From NCBI GenBank assembly GCA_024867545.1, contig JANFNE010000050.1, forward strand, positions 372,001 to 436,000: 64,000 nt of DNA. Direction: 5' to 3'. Below the pieces are notes generated by a model. The model did no database searches. It had not been told where the DNA came from and worked only from the letters and a program-made list of their open reading frames with translations. The stretch's first letter is position 1; every line of letters begins with the position of its first letter. Shown in pieces: positions 42,037 to 52,776 of this stretch. The position numbers and the translations under genes are program-made. The DNA is from Phytopythium helicoides (lineage: Eukaryota > Oomycota > Peronosporomycetes > Pythiales > Pythiaceae).

Positions 42037-42158
42037 CGTTGGAGATGAAGGTGAAGAAAGTGAGTGAAATCCGCTAAATGCGTCACTCCGTGGGAAGTTT
42101 CATCGATGTTGTATATTCGTTATTCAAGGAGATGAATGAAGGAATACAGACAACACTG

Positions 42159-42590
42159 CTACAGTTTGAACTGGATTTGAACCTTCAGTCGCTCACCAAG
42201 TGCCAACATGATTCCATTCGGAACAGGTTGTGTGGAAGTATCGATTTTGTTCACTCTCGTCTCGACCATTCCTTGCTGAAAGTTGTGAAGTAGATCCATC
42301 AACTGCTCAAAGTTTTGTCTCTCCTCGGTCGTGGCAAGTGACATGAGATAGTCACCGACACCGGTAGACTGGTTGATATTCGATGATGAAATGTTGTCTT
42401 TGGACGATGTCATGGGAGGTGGCTTGCACTCGCTGAGTAGTCTGATGGAAGCCACAGCACCGTGTTTGAGTCACTTGTACGCATTAAGACAAGATAGATA
42501 TGCATGACATGTAACTCACTGAAGGAAGTCGTGGTACCGAATCAGCTTGTCAGGAGATAGTCTTGCGAGTATTCGAGAAATGGTAGCTGC
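42159..42590 (-). pseudogene. 5'-truncated duplicate of the EF-hand gene's last exons
   Basis: Reads LLSECKPPPMTSS to LGERLKVQIQFKL, plus the preceding intron and part of the previous exon (ILARLSPDKLIRYHDFLQ). It copies the 3' end of the gene at 47604-49776 in inverted orientation. Homology stops near 42590, inside what is an exon in the parent, so this copy has no promoter or 5' exons. Confidence 0.75.
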
Positions 42591-43504
42591 GTCTCAAACT
42601 AGAATCAACAATACCTAACATTGAGGGTGTAGTTGAAGGCTGAGCGGCAACTTGCTTAAAATTTTTCTTCCCTTTGTTCAATCATGCATCGTAATGTATG
42701 TGCCACGGCTACAGCTTCAAAGATTTGCCTGGCGTGAAAGCATTCATATTGATCGACTCAGTCCATCGGAAGAGTTATTCGAACACCAATCTCCCTCAAG
42801 AGATATGAGTTCCCTTTTCCTGCGGTAATGCCGGCTAAGCGGCCGCATCTTTGCTCCCGATCCATATCTCTGAAATCAAACGTCGTTTGTTGAGGCTGCG
42901 AGCACCATCAGCACCTGCAGCGCTCGCGCTCTATAACCGTGCGTTCGTGCCTTGATTTGCGATGGGATTTACGCCAACCCAAAAGAGACGCACCCAGTGA
43001 AAAAGCAAAAAAGCTCAACAATCTGTTGAGCGCGAGCCCATCCCATGCTCAAGTGTTGCTCAAAAGGACCGCCGTCCGCCGAGCGAGCCAGCAACGCGTT
43101 CCAGTGAGACGGAGCCTGGCGTCGAGCGCATCATCACCTGCGGTCTTTAGATTATTCCCCACGCATCGATCTGATTGGCTGATTATGCATACACGTCACT
43201 CATTGGTCGCGCATAAAGTCGCAGCCACATGTTGCAAACCCGACGTGCGCCTGCTGTGTCGTACCGCGGAACCCATACTAACTCCAAGAAGTCGCCCGTT
43301 ACGCCGCATCGGCCTTTCCGAATCTGCCACTCCCAACTGCACACACACATCAGCAGAGTGGCGGTCGCTTATGGACCGAGCAGCTCCGCAAGTCGCTTAC
43401 GGCCTCGGTCTCCGCTGCGCTCGACGCCGCGCCATTCGCCGACTCTCCGCGCGCCGCCCACGCGTTTAACGCGATCTTGCAGCAGCTCCAGAGGCTCCGG
43501 AGTG
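42591..43504 (+). promoter_or_regulatory. Upstream region of the ABC transporter with two CCAAT boxes
   Basis: No gene was recognised. ATTGG occurs at 43174-43178 and 43202-43206, about 300-330 bp before the ATG at 43505. The junction of the inverted repeat lies at its left edge. Confidence 0.35.
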
Positions 43505-46500
43505 ATGGTCGCTCGAGAGGAGGCCGCGGCGGCGCTGTCTCCGCGCAAGGCGAGCTTCCACGAGCTCAAGACGCCCGAGCGCGAGCCCGAGGCGCTCCAG
43601 CCCGGTCAGGGACGAGGACGTGGACGCGGACTTCGGGCAGGACCCGAACCCGCTCGACTCGGCCAACGTGCTGTCCTTCGCCACGCTCTGGTGGCTGCAC
43701 GGGCTGCTGCGCCGCGGCTTTAAGGCGCCGATCAACGAGAAGGGCGTCTACCAGCTCCCGGCCACCGACAAGTCCCACCCGCTGCAGCAGCGGTTCGACG
43801 CCGCGTGGGCCAAGCAGGTCGAGAAGGCTCAGCTCGAGGGAGAGGACAAGACGCCCAGCATCAATGTCGCGCTGTGGCACGCCACCAAGGACAAGGTCGG
43901 CGTCGCGCTCGTCATGTACGCGCTCAGCGCCACGCTCACGCTCTTCCAGCCGCTCGTGATCAAATCCATCCTCGAGAACATTGACGGGGAGAGCAACATG
44001 TTCGGCATCTCGTCTGGCTACGGACTTGCTGTGCTGCTCGGCGCCTCGGCGTTCTGCGGCGCCACGTTCATCAACCTCGGACAGTTCATGACGGCACGCG
44101 CGGGGCTGAACGCTCGTATGATCGTCATTAACAGCGTCTACCAGAAGATCTTGCGGCTGTCTGCCACTGCACGCCGCACCATGAACAGTGGTGAGGTCGT
44201 CACGCTTGCTGGTGTCGACAGCGAGCGCGTGCTCGAGGCGTACTCTATCGGTCTCTGGTGCGTGATCTCTCCTACGATGCTGGTTGCGGTGTGCATCCTG
44301 ATCGGGTGGCAGATGGGCGTGTGGGTTGCCGTCGGCGTCGCAGTCACGAGCGTCGTCATTATGTATGGCGCTTTCATGACGTCCAAGTACATCGGTATCT
44401 TCCGCCGCCGCATCTCCAAGATCAGCGCCAACCGCGTCAAGCTCACGAACGAGGTGCTTCAGGGCATTCGCGTCATCAAATACTACGCGTGGGAGGACTC
44501 AATCAACGAAACGATTCGTCAGATCCGAGAGGAGGAGGTCTCCCTTATGAGGAAGTACAACTACTTGCGGCTGTCGAACGCGGTGCTCATGTACCTCGCC
44601 CCGACTTTCCTCAACCTCGTGTGCTTTGTCATCTACATTTTGCTTGGCAACACGCTGGATGTCGCGACGGCGTTTGTAATTTTGGCACTCACCAACGCAT
44701 GCAAAATGGCTTTCAGTATCTTTGCGAATGCGTCGGTGGCTGTTTCCGAAGCCATGACGTCGACGAAGCGATTCTCAGACTTCCTTGTGTCGGGTGAGGT
44801 TGAGGACTCGGAGGCGACAAATGAGAGGCGGTCTCATCACGAATGAGGCTGTCGCTCCTATCATTTCGATTGAGAATGGTGACTTCCGATGGGTCGAGAC
44901 GGGGGCAGCTCCCACTCTGTCGGGTATCAACCTAACAATTCATCCTGGAACGCTAACCATCATCGTTGGTTCCGTTGGCAGCGGCAAGTCGAGCCTTATT
45001 AATGCTATCCTCGGCGAGATGCAGCAAGTGGGTGGCAGCCGCAACGTTCACGGTACATTCGCGTACTCTAGCCAGCAGGCGTGGATTCAAAACCAAACTG
45101 TGCGGGACAACATCCTGTTTGGTGCGCCTTACAACGAAAGTCATTACAAGGAAGTCGTAAATGCGTGTCAGCTATTGCCCGACTTTGAGATGCTTGAACA
45201 GGGTGACCAGACTGAGATTGGTGAGCGAGGAATCAACTTGAGTGGCGGCCAGAAGGCTCGTGTGAGCATTGCCCGTGCCATGTATCGTGCCGAGAACTTC
45301 GACTTTGTTGTCCTCGACGATCCGCTGAGTGCATTGGACGTGCATGTGGCAAACGCTGTGTTCTCGCTCGGTCTAGAAGGGCATTGCAAAGGACAAGACA
45401 CGCATTCTGGTGCTGAACTCGCACTACCATCTCCTCCAGTATGCTGATCGCATTATCGTTATGAAGGACGGGCAAATTGCTGGTGACGGCAAGCTTAGTG
45501 AGCTCCAGGGTGACTTTCCATTTCTTGCCATGTCGCCTCGACGCAAGAAGGGTTCAGATGACGAGTACAGTACCGATGAAGAGTCCAGCGACGATAGTGG
45601 CAAGGAAGCAACGACGGAGGGGACTAAGGATGGCGAGAAAAAGCCAAAGCGAAGCAAGTCGAAGAAGGATGTGAAGGACAAGCAAGACGGCAAGCCCAAG
45701 GGATTGATTGTCCAAGAAGATCGTATGACTGGATCCGTGAGCTTGCAGACTTACATCAGCTACTTCTCCAAGTCCGGATGGAACGGTATCGTTGTCGTGA
45801 CAACTATCTTCACTCTTTTCGCTGTTGCTCAGGTTGCACTATTCTTCTCCGACTGGTTCCTAAGTCGATGGTCAAAGGGTGCCTTCAGCCTCGGCCAAGA
45901 CACATCGCTTGGAGTTTATGTCGCTATTGTGATTGCTGCATTCCTGCTCGTCTTCATCCGCTGCGTCTACTACATGCTCGTGTGTATGCGGTGCTCTGAG
46001 AACCTGCATTTGCGGTACATCCGCAAGGTGCTTGGTGCACCTGTGACCACTTTCTTCGATGTGACTCCTGTGGGTCGAATTCTCAATCGCTTCTCGCGTG
46101 ATCTGGATCAAGTCGACAATCCGATGCCGTACTTCAGTCTATGGATGGTCATGTACATTTTCCAGATGGCATCCGCTTTCATCGTGTGCGCTGCTGCCGA
46201 TCCATGGGTGCTCATCCTGTACCTGCCTGTGGGTTATGGTTTGCTTTTTACTATCCGAGTGTACCAAGCGACAGCACGCGAAGTGAAGCGTCTTGACAGT
46301 GTGACTCGCTCGCCGTTCCTGAACCTCGTTTCCGAGACCATCTCCGGTATCGAGACGATTCGCTCGTACCGTATGACCCAGTATTTCTCGGAGAAGTCTG
46401 AGCAGCTGCTCAACCACAACGCCAAGTTCTACTTCGTGTTCCAGTCGTCCGGCCGCTGGTTCGCCATGCGCACGGACTGGTTTATCTCGCTTATCATCTG

Positions 46501-47487
46501 CGCTGTTGCCATTCTTGCGATTGCGACAAAGGCGTCGTTAGGTGCTGCTGTGGCTGGTCTGGGCCTCACTTACGCTGCTCAACTGACCTCGAGCTTCCAG
46601 CGCATGACGAGTTTGATCACTCAGGTCGAGAACATTATGACGTGCTATGAGCGCATTGCGCATTACGACAGTCTACCTGAGGAAGGATACGCTCGCGAAC
46701 CAACGAACAGCTCATCGCTCGAGCCTGCTTGGCCTCGGACTGGTGCAGTTGTGTTTGAAAATGTGACGATGCGCTACCGCGAGGAACTACCTGCAGTTCT
46801 CAAGGGCGTGTCGTTCCAGATCACCAGCGGCGAGAAGGTCGGCATTTGCGGTCGCACAGGCTCAGGAAAGAGTTCGCTCATGAGCGTGCTGTTCCGAGTT
46901 GTCGAATGCGCTGGCGGTCGCGTCCTTATTGACGGCGTCGACATTTCGACCATCACACTGAACCAGCTTCGCACCAAGCTCACCATCATCCCGCAGGATC
47001 CGATGCTCTTCAGTGGCTCTCTGCGCATGAACCTTGATCCGTTTGCTCAGAAGAGCGATGATGAGCTCTACGCTGTGCTGCGCAAGGTGCACCTTTCGGA
47101 TGCTGTGTCGACGTGGGGTCGTGGTCTGGACTATGAGATCGCCGAGAAGGGCGACAACTTGTCAGTTGGCCAACGTCAGCTTGTATGCATTGCCCGCGCG
47201 CTCATCCGTGACAGCAAGGTCATTGTCATGGACGAGGCGACCGCTAACGTTGACAAGGAGTCCGACCGGCTCATCAGCAGACGGTTCAGGAGAGCTTCGG
47301 AGGTGGCGACCAGACTGTTCTGTGCATTGCGCATCGCCTTGAGACGATCATGGACAGCGACAAGATTCTCGTCCTGGACGCTGGTGAGGTTGTTGAGTTC
47401 GACTCGCCTGATGCGCTCCTTCAGAAACCCGACGGTATCTTCCAGTCGCTCGTCAACTCGGCCAAGTCTGTTGGCACTTTGCCTTGA
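43505..47487 (+). CDS. ABCC-type (MRP) multidrug transporter, frame-broken
   Basis: About 1,320 codons, no introns. Order: polar N-terminus with [12 protein letters not shown], membrane domain 1 (from [18 protein letters not shown] near 43900; cytoplasmic loop [11 protein letters not shown] near 44480), NBD1 with Walker [10 protein letters not shown] (about 44970), signature [14 protein letters not shown] (about 45240) and Walker [12 protein letters not shown], an acidic/basic linker (about 45530-45720), membrane domain 2 (45730-46660), NBD2 with Walker [10 protein letters not shown] (about 46850), signature [15 protein letters not shown] and Walker [13 protein letters not shown], stop at 47487. 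ABCC proteins export organic anions and glutathione conjugates. Four single-base breaks occur: extra bases within 43601-43605, 44819-44821 and 45379-45381, and a missing base near 47275. The expected protein resumes in the next frame after each, so either the consensus is faulty or the gene is a recent pseudogene. Confidence 0.8.
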
Positions 47488-47603
47488 GCTACTTACATGC
47501 ACTCTCAGAGCATTTGCGTAACGGAAAAGTCCATGACCAACCTGAAATAGATGTTTTTTTTTCCTTGATCAGATGATGCCTTGCCAGTTCCCAATATCCA
47601 ACA

Positions 47604-49776
47604 ATGCCTCAATCCATGTCAAACTCTGGAGATGAGAGTCTCGTTGTAGAGTCTCTTCACCAGCTTTTGTTCGGACTTCATAGCAAAGGTTGCACCCTGG
47701 ATGATGTGTATCAAGGTTTCCGAGAGCTAGACAGCAGGAATCGAGGGGTGCTATCGTCATCAATGTACGTTTATGCTTAGGCTCTTGAATTCAAGGTCAG
47801 TGCTGAAGTGTAAAATGTTTGCTTCCTTGTCAAATAGCAAGCTCCCCACCATTTTCCGAGCCTTCTTGCACTCTCGTGATCGAAAAACAATGTATGTGTG
47901 GTTCATGTTAGGATTCATCATGTACTCAACTCACGATGATGTCTTGACTCAACATGTGGGCAGAAATTTTGAAGCTATCACGGCAATATTTTGCCAGAAG
48001 AAGTGGTCGGTTTGACTACGAGCGCTTCTTTGATATCCTTGTCAGGTTGCGTGATGAAAACAGCGGCCCTAGCTCGAGCGACTCGACCTCGTCGGCTCTT
48101 CCAAGAAAGTCACCGACCAAGAGAGATCGCTATCGAGCCCCCAAACTAATTATCTCAGACAGTAGCGAGTCAGATGCCCGGTCTGGTGACGCTTCCATCC
48201 ATGCGTGCCGACCGACTTCTAGAGATACAGCAGCAACTCCAGGCGAGCATTCGAAAGAAACTGCTTCTGGGTATAGATGGTGGTCGGCGAGAGGGATTTT
48301 TGGGAGTCGAAGACGCGCTCTTTCAATTGGATCCGAATGGTGACGGATATCTGCCGATCGACGTGTTCACTAATGCGTTTCTCGGTCGACTCAAGAATCC
48401 GATCAATAAATCCGAACTGGACTTCTTGCTCTCTCAGCTACAAACTCGTGGTAAAATTTCAGCGTCCAAAGGGATCGATTATGAACAGCTTAGACTTCTT
48501 TTTGACGTTGATAGCGAAGACACCGCTTCTGAATCCGATACAGATGTTCCATTTTTTGACGAGAATGGGTGTCCGTCCCCGAAACGGGTCTCACACCTTG
48601 GAGCAGATTACCTGGCTGCTGAAAAAAAGGTAAGTGAGTTTTTGCGAAGCCCCATTCCCCAAAGCGGAAATGAATCATCTGTGGAGACACCACGAAGCAC
48701 TTATACTGGGGCGGAGCTCTTCTTGAGCTGGCCTGAGAGTTTGGATAAAGACAAATCTGGCAGTCTGCGAGAAAATTGTATGCAATTTACTTTTTGTCTT
48801 GCATAGTTTGAAGAAAGTTTCTGATTGTTGCTGCTTTCAGATTTTGGACAAATATTTGCAAAGTGTGGAGTCGACGTTCCAGATCACTTGGTTATTTCGA
48901 TGTTATCACGGTTCCCGCGACTGCTGATGGTTGTGTCATCTATTCAGCCTTCCTTCAGTGCGTTGATGAATAAGGCTACTTCGCATCAAATCTGCAAACC
49001 TAACTAAGTATTGTTTGATTATTTTACCCTAAGGCAATACGGACAAAATCCAGAGCTTGCACGAGGGAGGAGGGAGCTCAAAATGCACATCTCAGCTCTA
49101 TTTGGAAGCATTCGACAACCTGTATCAGAATGGATTACTGTGCTTCGTCAGCGATTTCGAACATACGACGCATCACTCGACGAACCAAACCGAGGAGCGC
49201 TTGTCCAGCCAGGTCAGTATGCATCATCGTGAGACTCAACCTACTCATCTCATTTTCCCACTTATCGAATTCAAATTGTATAATTCAGAATTTCAGCGCA
49301 TAGTAACACGACATTGTGAAGCAACACAAGCTCCCATTGGATGCGTCGCTACCATTTCTCGAATACTCGCAAGACTATCTCCTGACAAGCTCATTCGGTA
49401 CCACGACTTCCTTCAGTGAGTTACATGTCAAGCATAGCTATCTTGTCTTAATGCGTACAAGTGACTCAAACACGGTGTTGTGGCTTCCATCAGACTACTC
49501 AGCGAGTGCAAGCCACCTCCCATGACATCGTCCAAAAACGACATTTCATCATCGAGTATCAACCAGTCCACCGGTGTCGGTGACTATCTCATGACACTTG
49601 CCACGACCGAGGAGAGACACAACTTTGAGCAGTTGATGGATCTACTTCACAACTTTCAGCAAGGAATGGTCGAGAAGAGAGTGAACAAAATCGATACTTC
49701 CACACAACCTGTTCCGAATGGAATCATGTTGGCACTTGGTGAGCGACTGAAGGTTCAAATCCAGTTCAAGCTGTAG
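47604..49776 (+). CDS. EF-hand domain-containing protein, multi-exon
   Basis: ATG 47604. Exons can be joined by GT-AG introns: LLFGLHSKGCTLDDVYQGF, then KLPTIFRAFLHSRDRK (after an intron ending near 47838), SGRFDYERFFDILVRL (from about 47965), a Ser-rich linker, and an EF-hand segment FQLDPNGDGYLPIDVF near 48330 with Asp/Asn ligands typical of a calcium loop. ESLDKDKSGSLREN near 48740 is a second loop, and YFGQIFAKCGVDVPDHL follows an intron. The last exon starts near 49495 (LLSECKPPP) and ends at TAG 49776. One frame slip near 48174 (DSSESDA to LVTLPSMRADRLL) is unexplained. The 3' end from about 49345 is duplicated in inverted form at 42159-42590. Function unknown beyond calcium binding. 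Confidence 0.6.
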
Positions 49777-49897
49777 GAGTGCTGTCTGTATTCATTCATT
49801 CATCTCATCTCTATGAATAACGAATTTACAACATCGATGAAACTTCCGTGACGCATTTAGCGGATTTCACTCACTTTCTTCACCTTCATCTCCAACG

Positions 49898-50530
49898 ATG
49901 CTGTCGGCACTTGGCAAAGACCTGACGGGATCGGCAGATATATGCTCCATCGTCATCAGCAACTTCTCCACCCTTGTAGCAGCTCCCTATGTGCTATCAA
50001 CAGAAGAGTTGCTCTTCGCATTTGCATCTCCCAAGGAGGAGTTTGTGTTCACGGACGAAGCGCTCATCAAAGTTCATGGCGCCAGCGCCTCCAACCCTCG
50101 CAAACTTGTCGAGCGATTTGAGTACCGAGATCACGATATCTCAAACGTACAGTTCGAGACGACTGGGAGACTCGATCGCGATTGCGAGCTGTGTTTTCAT
50201 ATTGGTGATGAACAAGTGACAATCGAGATACGACGCAAGGAGGAATCTCGTGCCAAAAGCTTCTTCAACGTATTATTGGCGCTATCACGAGCTCAAGGAC
50301 AGCGGCAACATCGTTGGGATCAAGCCAAGAGCACATTGGAGAACGTGCTGATCCAGTCCAAGCCGCACATTCGACGTGGCGACGAGGCGGGCAATAGCGG
50401 AAGCGAGAGTAGCGGTACAGTTGTGGATCGAGCATCGTTGGTATTTGAGCAGTTTACTATCGAGTTTGAGCGTCTCAACTCCAGGAGTTATCGAGACGTC
50501 CTCAAGTCGGAGATTGCACGCGTCGTCTAG
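49898..50530 (+). CDS. Bacterial-type PH-domain protein, bPH-c2
   Basis: Intronless, 210 residues, nearly identical to bPH-c1, with a few substitutions spread over the length (for example SIVISNFST for SIVTNNFST and ENVLIQSK for ESVLIRSK). It has the same YvbH-like PH layout with the ETTGRLDRDCELCF strand pair. The frame is intact. It lies 121 bp downstream of the EF-hand gene in the same direction and is convergent with bPH-b2. Confidence 0.72.
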   Translation: MLSALGKDLTGSADICSIVISNFSTLVAAPYVLSTEELLFAFASPKEEFVFTDEALIKVHGASASNPRKLVERFEYRDHDISNVQFETTGRLDRDCELCFHIGDEQVTIEIRRKEESRAKSFFNVLLALSRAQGQRQHRWDQAKSTLENVLIQSKPHIRRGDEAGNSGSESSGTVVDRASLVFEQFTIEFERLNSRSYRDVLKSEIARVV

Positions 50531-50677
50531 TGGCTCCGATCAGAGATGCTGACACCTCAGCAATAGGATCACAACTCAGCCAGGAATACAGGATCACAAA
50601 TCCAAGACAATCCATTCATCTCACGGATACATTCATACCAACTCGTCTTCCAACCCTCTCCTCTCCTTTCCTTTCTC

Positions 50678-51301
50678 TTACTTGGAAGTGCGACGACCAC
50701 CACCTACCGACACCTGCGCCGCCAACGCACTGGCAATCACATCCCGGTAGCAGCGCGGGTTCTGACGCAAGAACGTTTCGTCAAACCACGCGCTCGTCTC
50801 CGCCGCAGCTGTCACCAGATTGTTGTGCACACCATTTAGGCGAAGACTGTCGGATGCCTTGTCGGCGCTGTGCACCGTGTGGTTCCACATCCGCTGGCGG
50901 TGCTCCTGTTCGCGCGCGAGCAGTACGAGCGTCTTGTAAAACACCTTGACTTTGTCTTCCTCCTTGCGTGCAATGTCTATCGACACGTCACGGTCGCCGA
51001 TGCGAAACTTGATCTCGCAGTCGCGATCTACGCGTCCCGTGGTCTCAAACTTGACGTCAGTGATGGCGTGGTCACGGTAGTCGAGACGCTCGATAAGCTT
51101 GCGCGTGGTGGTGGCATTCTCTCCTTTGATAAGTAGGAGTGCCTCATTGGTGAAGGAGAACTCTTCTTTCGCCGACTCGAATGCGAACAGCACTGCTTCT
51201 CCCGGCAGCAGATAGGCAGTCGCGTGGAGCTTGGAGAAGTTGGTGGCCGTGTTGCAGATGTCGGCTGTGCCCGCCAGGTCCTTCGTCAGCGACTTGAACA
51301 T
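50678..51301 (-). CDS. Bacterial-type PH-domain protein, bPH-b2
   Basis: Intronless, 207 residues, almost identical to bPH-b1 (for example LHATAYLL for LHAAAYLL and LLLIKGEN for LLLIRGEN). Homology with the left copy ends at the start codon, so the two genes have different promoters. Upstream is a 14-base C run (51330-51343). Confidence 0.72.
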   Translation of the reverse strand: MFKSLTKDLAGTADICNTATNFSKLHATAYLLPGEAVLFAFESAKEEFSFTNEALLLIKGENATTTRKLIERLDYRDHAITDVKFETTGRVDRDCEIKFRIGDRDVSIDIARKEEDKVKVFYKTLVLLAREQEHRQRMWNHTVHSADKASDSLRLNGVHNNLVTAAAETSAWFDETFLRQNPRCYRDVIASALAAQVSVGGGRRTSK

Positions 51302-51850
51302 GGTGATTGTCGACTTGGTGCCTTGCTCTCCCCCCCCCCCCCCTTGGTCTCAATGGTCTAGAAGATCCAAAATGGCCGCTTGAGAGTGACGAGTCGCTGA
51401 GCGTGCCTCACAGGTGCGGTGAATTCTCGTCTCATAGTTCTCACCCTTCGTTTCCATCATGATAGATGCTGGCGCCATTTGGCTCCATTTCCACCAGGTA
51501 GCAATCACTAATGCCTTCGCACTGCAGAGCCGTGCATGCACCCATGGCTCCCCGTGCGGAAACCCCTTCTTTGGCCACAATGCACGCAGCTCAGCGTGGT
51601 GGCAGTAGTTAGTGATATGCGTGGGGTTTCTTGAAAACCAGCGACAGCCTGATGTGAATCCGCTCATGATATCGTGAAGCTCTGGACTTTCATCTGCCTG
51701 CAATGATATCCACTTGATTCGACGCCATACGCCTTGACGAGGCGTTGAGGCGACTGATGAGTGACCTTGACGCGGATCTTGAGCTCCCGACTGGTGGCAT
51801 ATTTGTCAACTCGACTCGACCGCTTCAAACCAAGCTCACGCCAAGTCACA
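51302..51850. other. Intergenic region with a 14-C homopolymer
   Basis: Runs between bPH-b2 (-) and bPH-a2 (+). A C14 tract occupies 51330-51343, 29 bp upstream of bPH-b2. The rest shows no gene and no similarity to the left-hand equivalent (40063-40631). Confidence 0.4.
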
Positions 51851-52467
51851 ATGCTCAAGGGCCTCACCTCCGACCTCACCGGCGCCGCGGACGTCTGCCA
51901 AGTCTTGACCAACTTCTCCGAGTGCCTCGCAGCCGCCTACCTGCTGCCGGGCGAGGTGATCCTGTTCTCGTTCCAGTCGGCCAAGGAGGAGTTCACGTTC
52001 ACGGACCACGCACTGGTGACGGTCGTGGGCGAGAGCGCGACGACCACGCGCAAGTTGGTGGAGCGGCACTCGTTCAAGCACGCGGTGGTGAGCAAGGTCA
52101 AGTTCGAGACTGCTGGCCACGTGGACCGCGACTGCGAGCTCAAGTTCCGCATCGGCGAGCACGACGTGTCCATCGACGATCGCCAAGGCCGAGGTCGCGA
52201 GCGCGCGCGACTACTACAAGGTGCTGACGCTGCTGGCGCGCACGCAGGCGTCGCACGAGCGCACGTGGGAGCTGGGCCAGCTGGCGCTCGAGCGCTCGAG
52301 CGGCGCGCTCTTCCTAGGGCGAGGGCAGCGGCCAGACGCTCGTCAAGCAGTCGGACGAGACGCTCGACTGGCTGCAGGCGCTGTACGCGCGCACGCACCC
52401 GTCGAGCTACCGCGAGGAGCTCGAGGCGGCGCTGCGCGAGGTGCGGGCGCAGGGCAAGGCGGCGTGA
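51851..52467 (+). pseudogene. Bacterial-type PH-domain gene bPH-a2 with two frameshifts
   Basis: Paralogue of bPH-a1. ATG 51851 opens MLKGLTSDLTGAADVCQVL, and the PH region (LPGEVILFSFQSAKEEFTFTD, KFETAGHVDRDCELKFRIG) reads in frame up to HDVSID. One extra base at 52177-52178 and a second in the GGG at 52317-52319 shift the frame; after each, the expected C-terminal helices (YYKVLTLLAR, WLQALYARTHPSSYREEL) continue in the next frame, to TGA 52467. No premature stop occurs in the intended frame, so these may be sequence errors in very GC-rich DNA. Confidence 0.65.
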
Positions 52468-52776
52468 GCGTAGGCGTAGCTTAAGGACCAGCAGCACGAC
52501 AGCTTCCCCATCTTCCCCAAATTGGATCTTCAACAGCCGCGGGTGCGACACCTGGCGAGAACACCCGGAGGGGGTGTCGTCCCCATTCCCGCTGCTTTTC
52601 TCTCCTCGCGCCGCGCAATCTGCTGCGCGTCCTCCGTCCCGCGCGCCTGGTCCCCCCTGGTCACTTGCCATCTCGCCTCCTTCCTCGCGCCTGGGCGGCC
52701 ACACGCGCCTGCCGCCTTCGGCCACTTCGCCTTCCGCGCTCCAGCTCCCCCCGCCCCGCGCCCGTCTCTGCGCCGC
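52468..52776 (+). other. 5' region of the TCP11-like gene
   Basis: The TCP11-like frame extends upstream from 52777 to 52522, so an N-terminal extension of 85 residues is formally possible. It is Pro/Arg-rich and low in complexity, so I prefer the internal ATG. No other feature was seen. Confidence 0.35.

Larger units (their letters stand above)
40632..42590 (+). repeat. Left arm of a near-identical inverted duplication
   Basis: About 1.96 kb containing bPH-b1, bPH-c1 and the truncated EF-hand gene end. The arm begins at the bPH-b ATG and ends near 42590. The reverse complement occurs at 49345-51301. Confidence 0.75.
49345..51301 (-). repeat. Right arm of the inverted duplication
   Basis: Reverse-complement copy of 40632-42590 (1,957 versus 1,959 bp), carrying the end of the EF-hand gene, bPH-c2 and bPH-b2. 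Only this side has the complete EF-hand gene, so this arm is the likely source. Confidence 0.75.
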
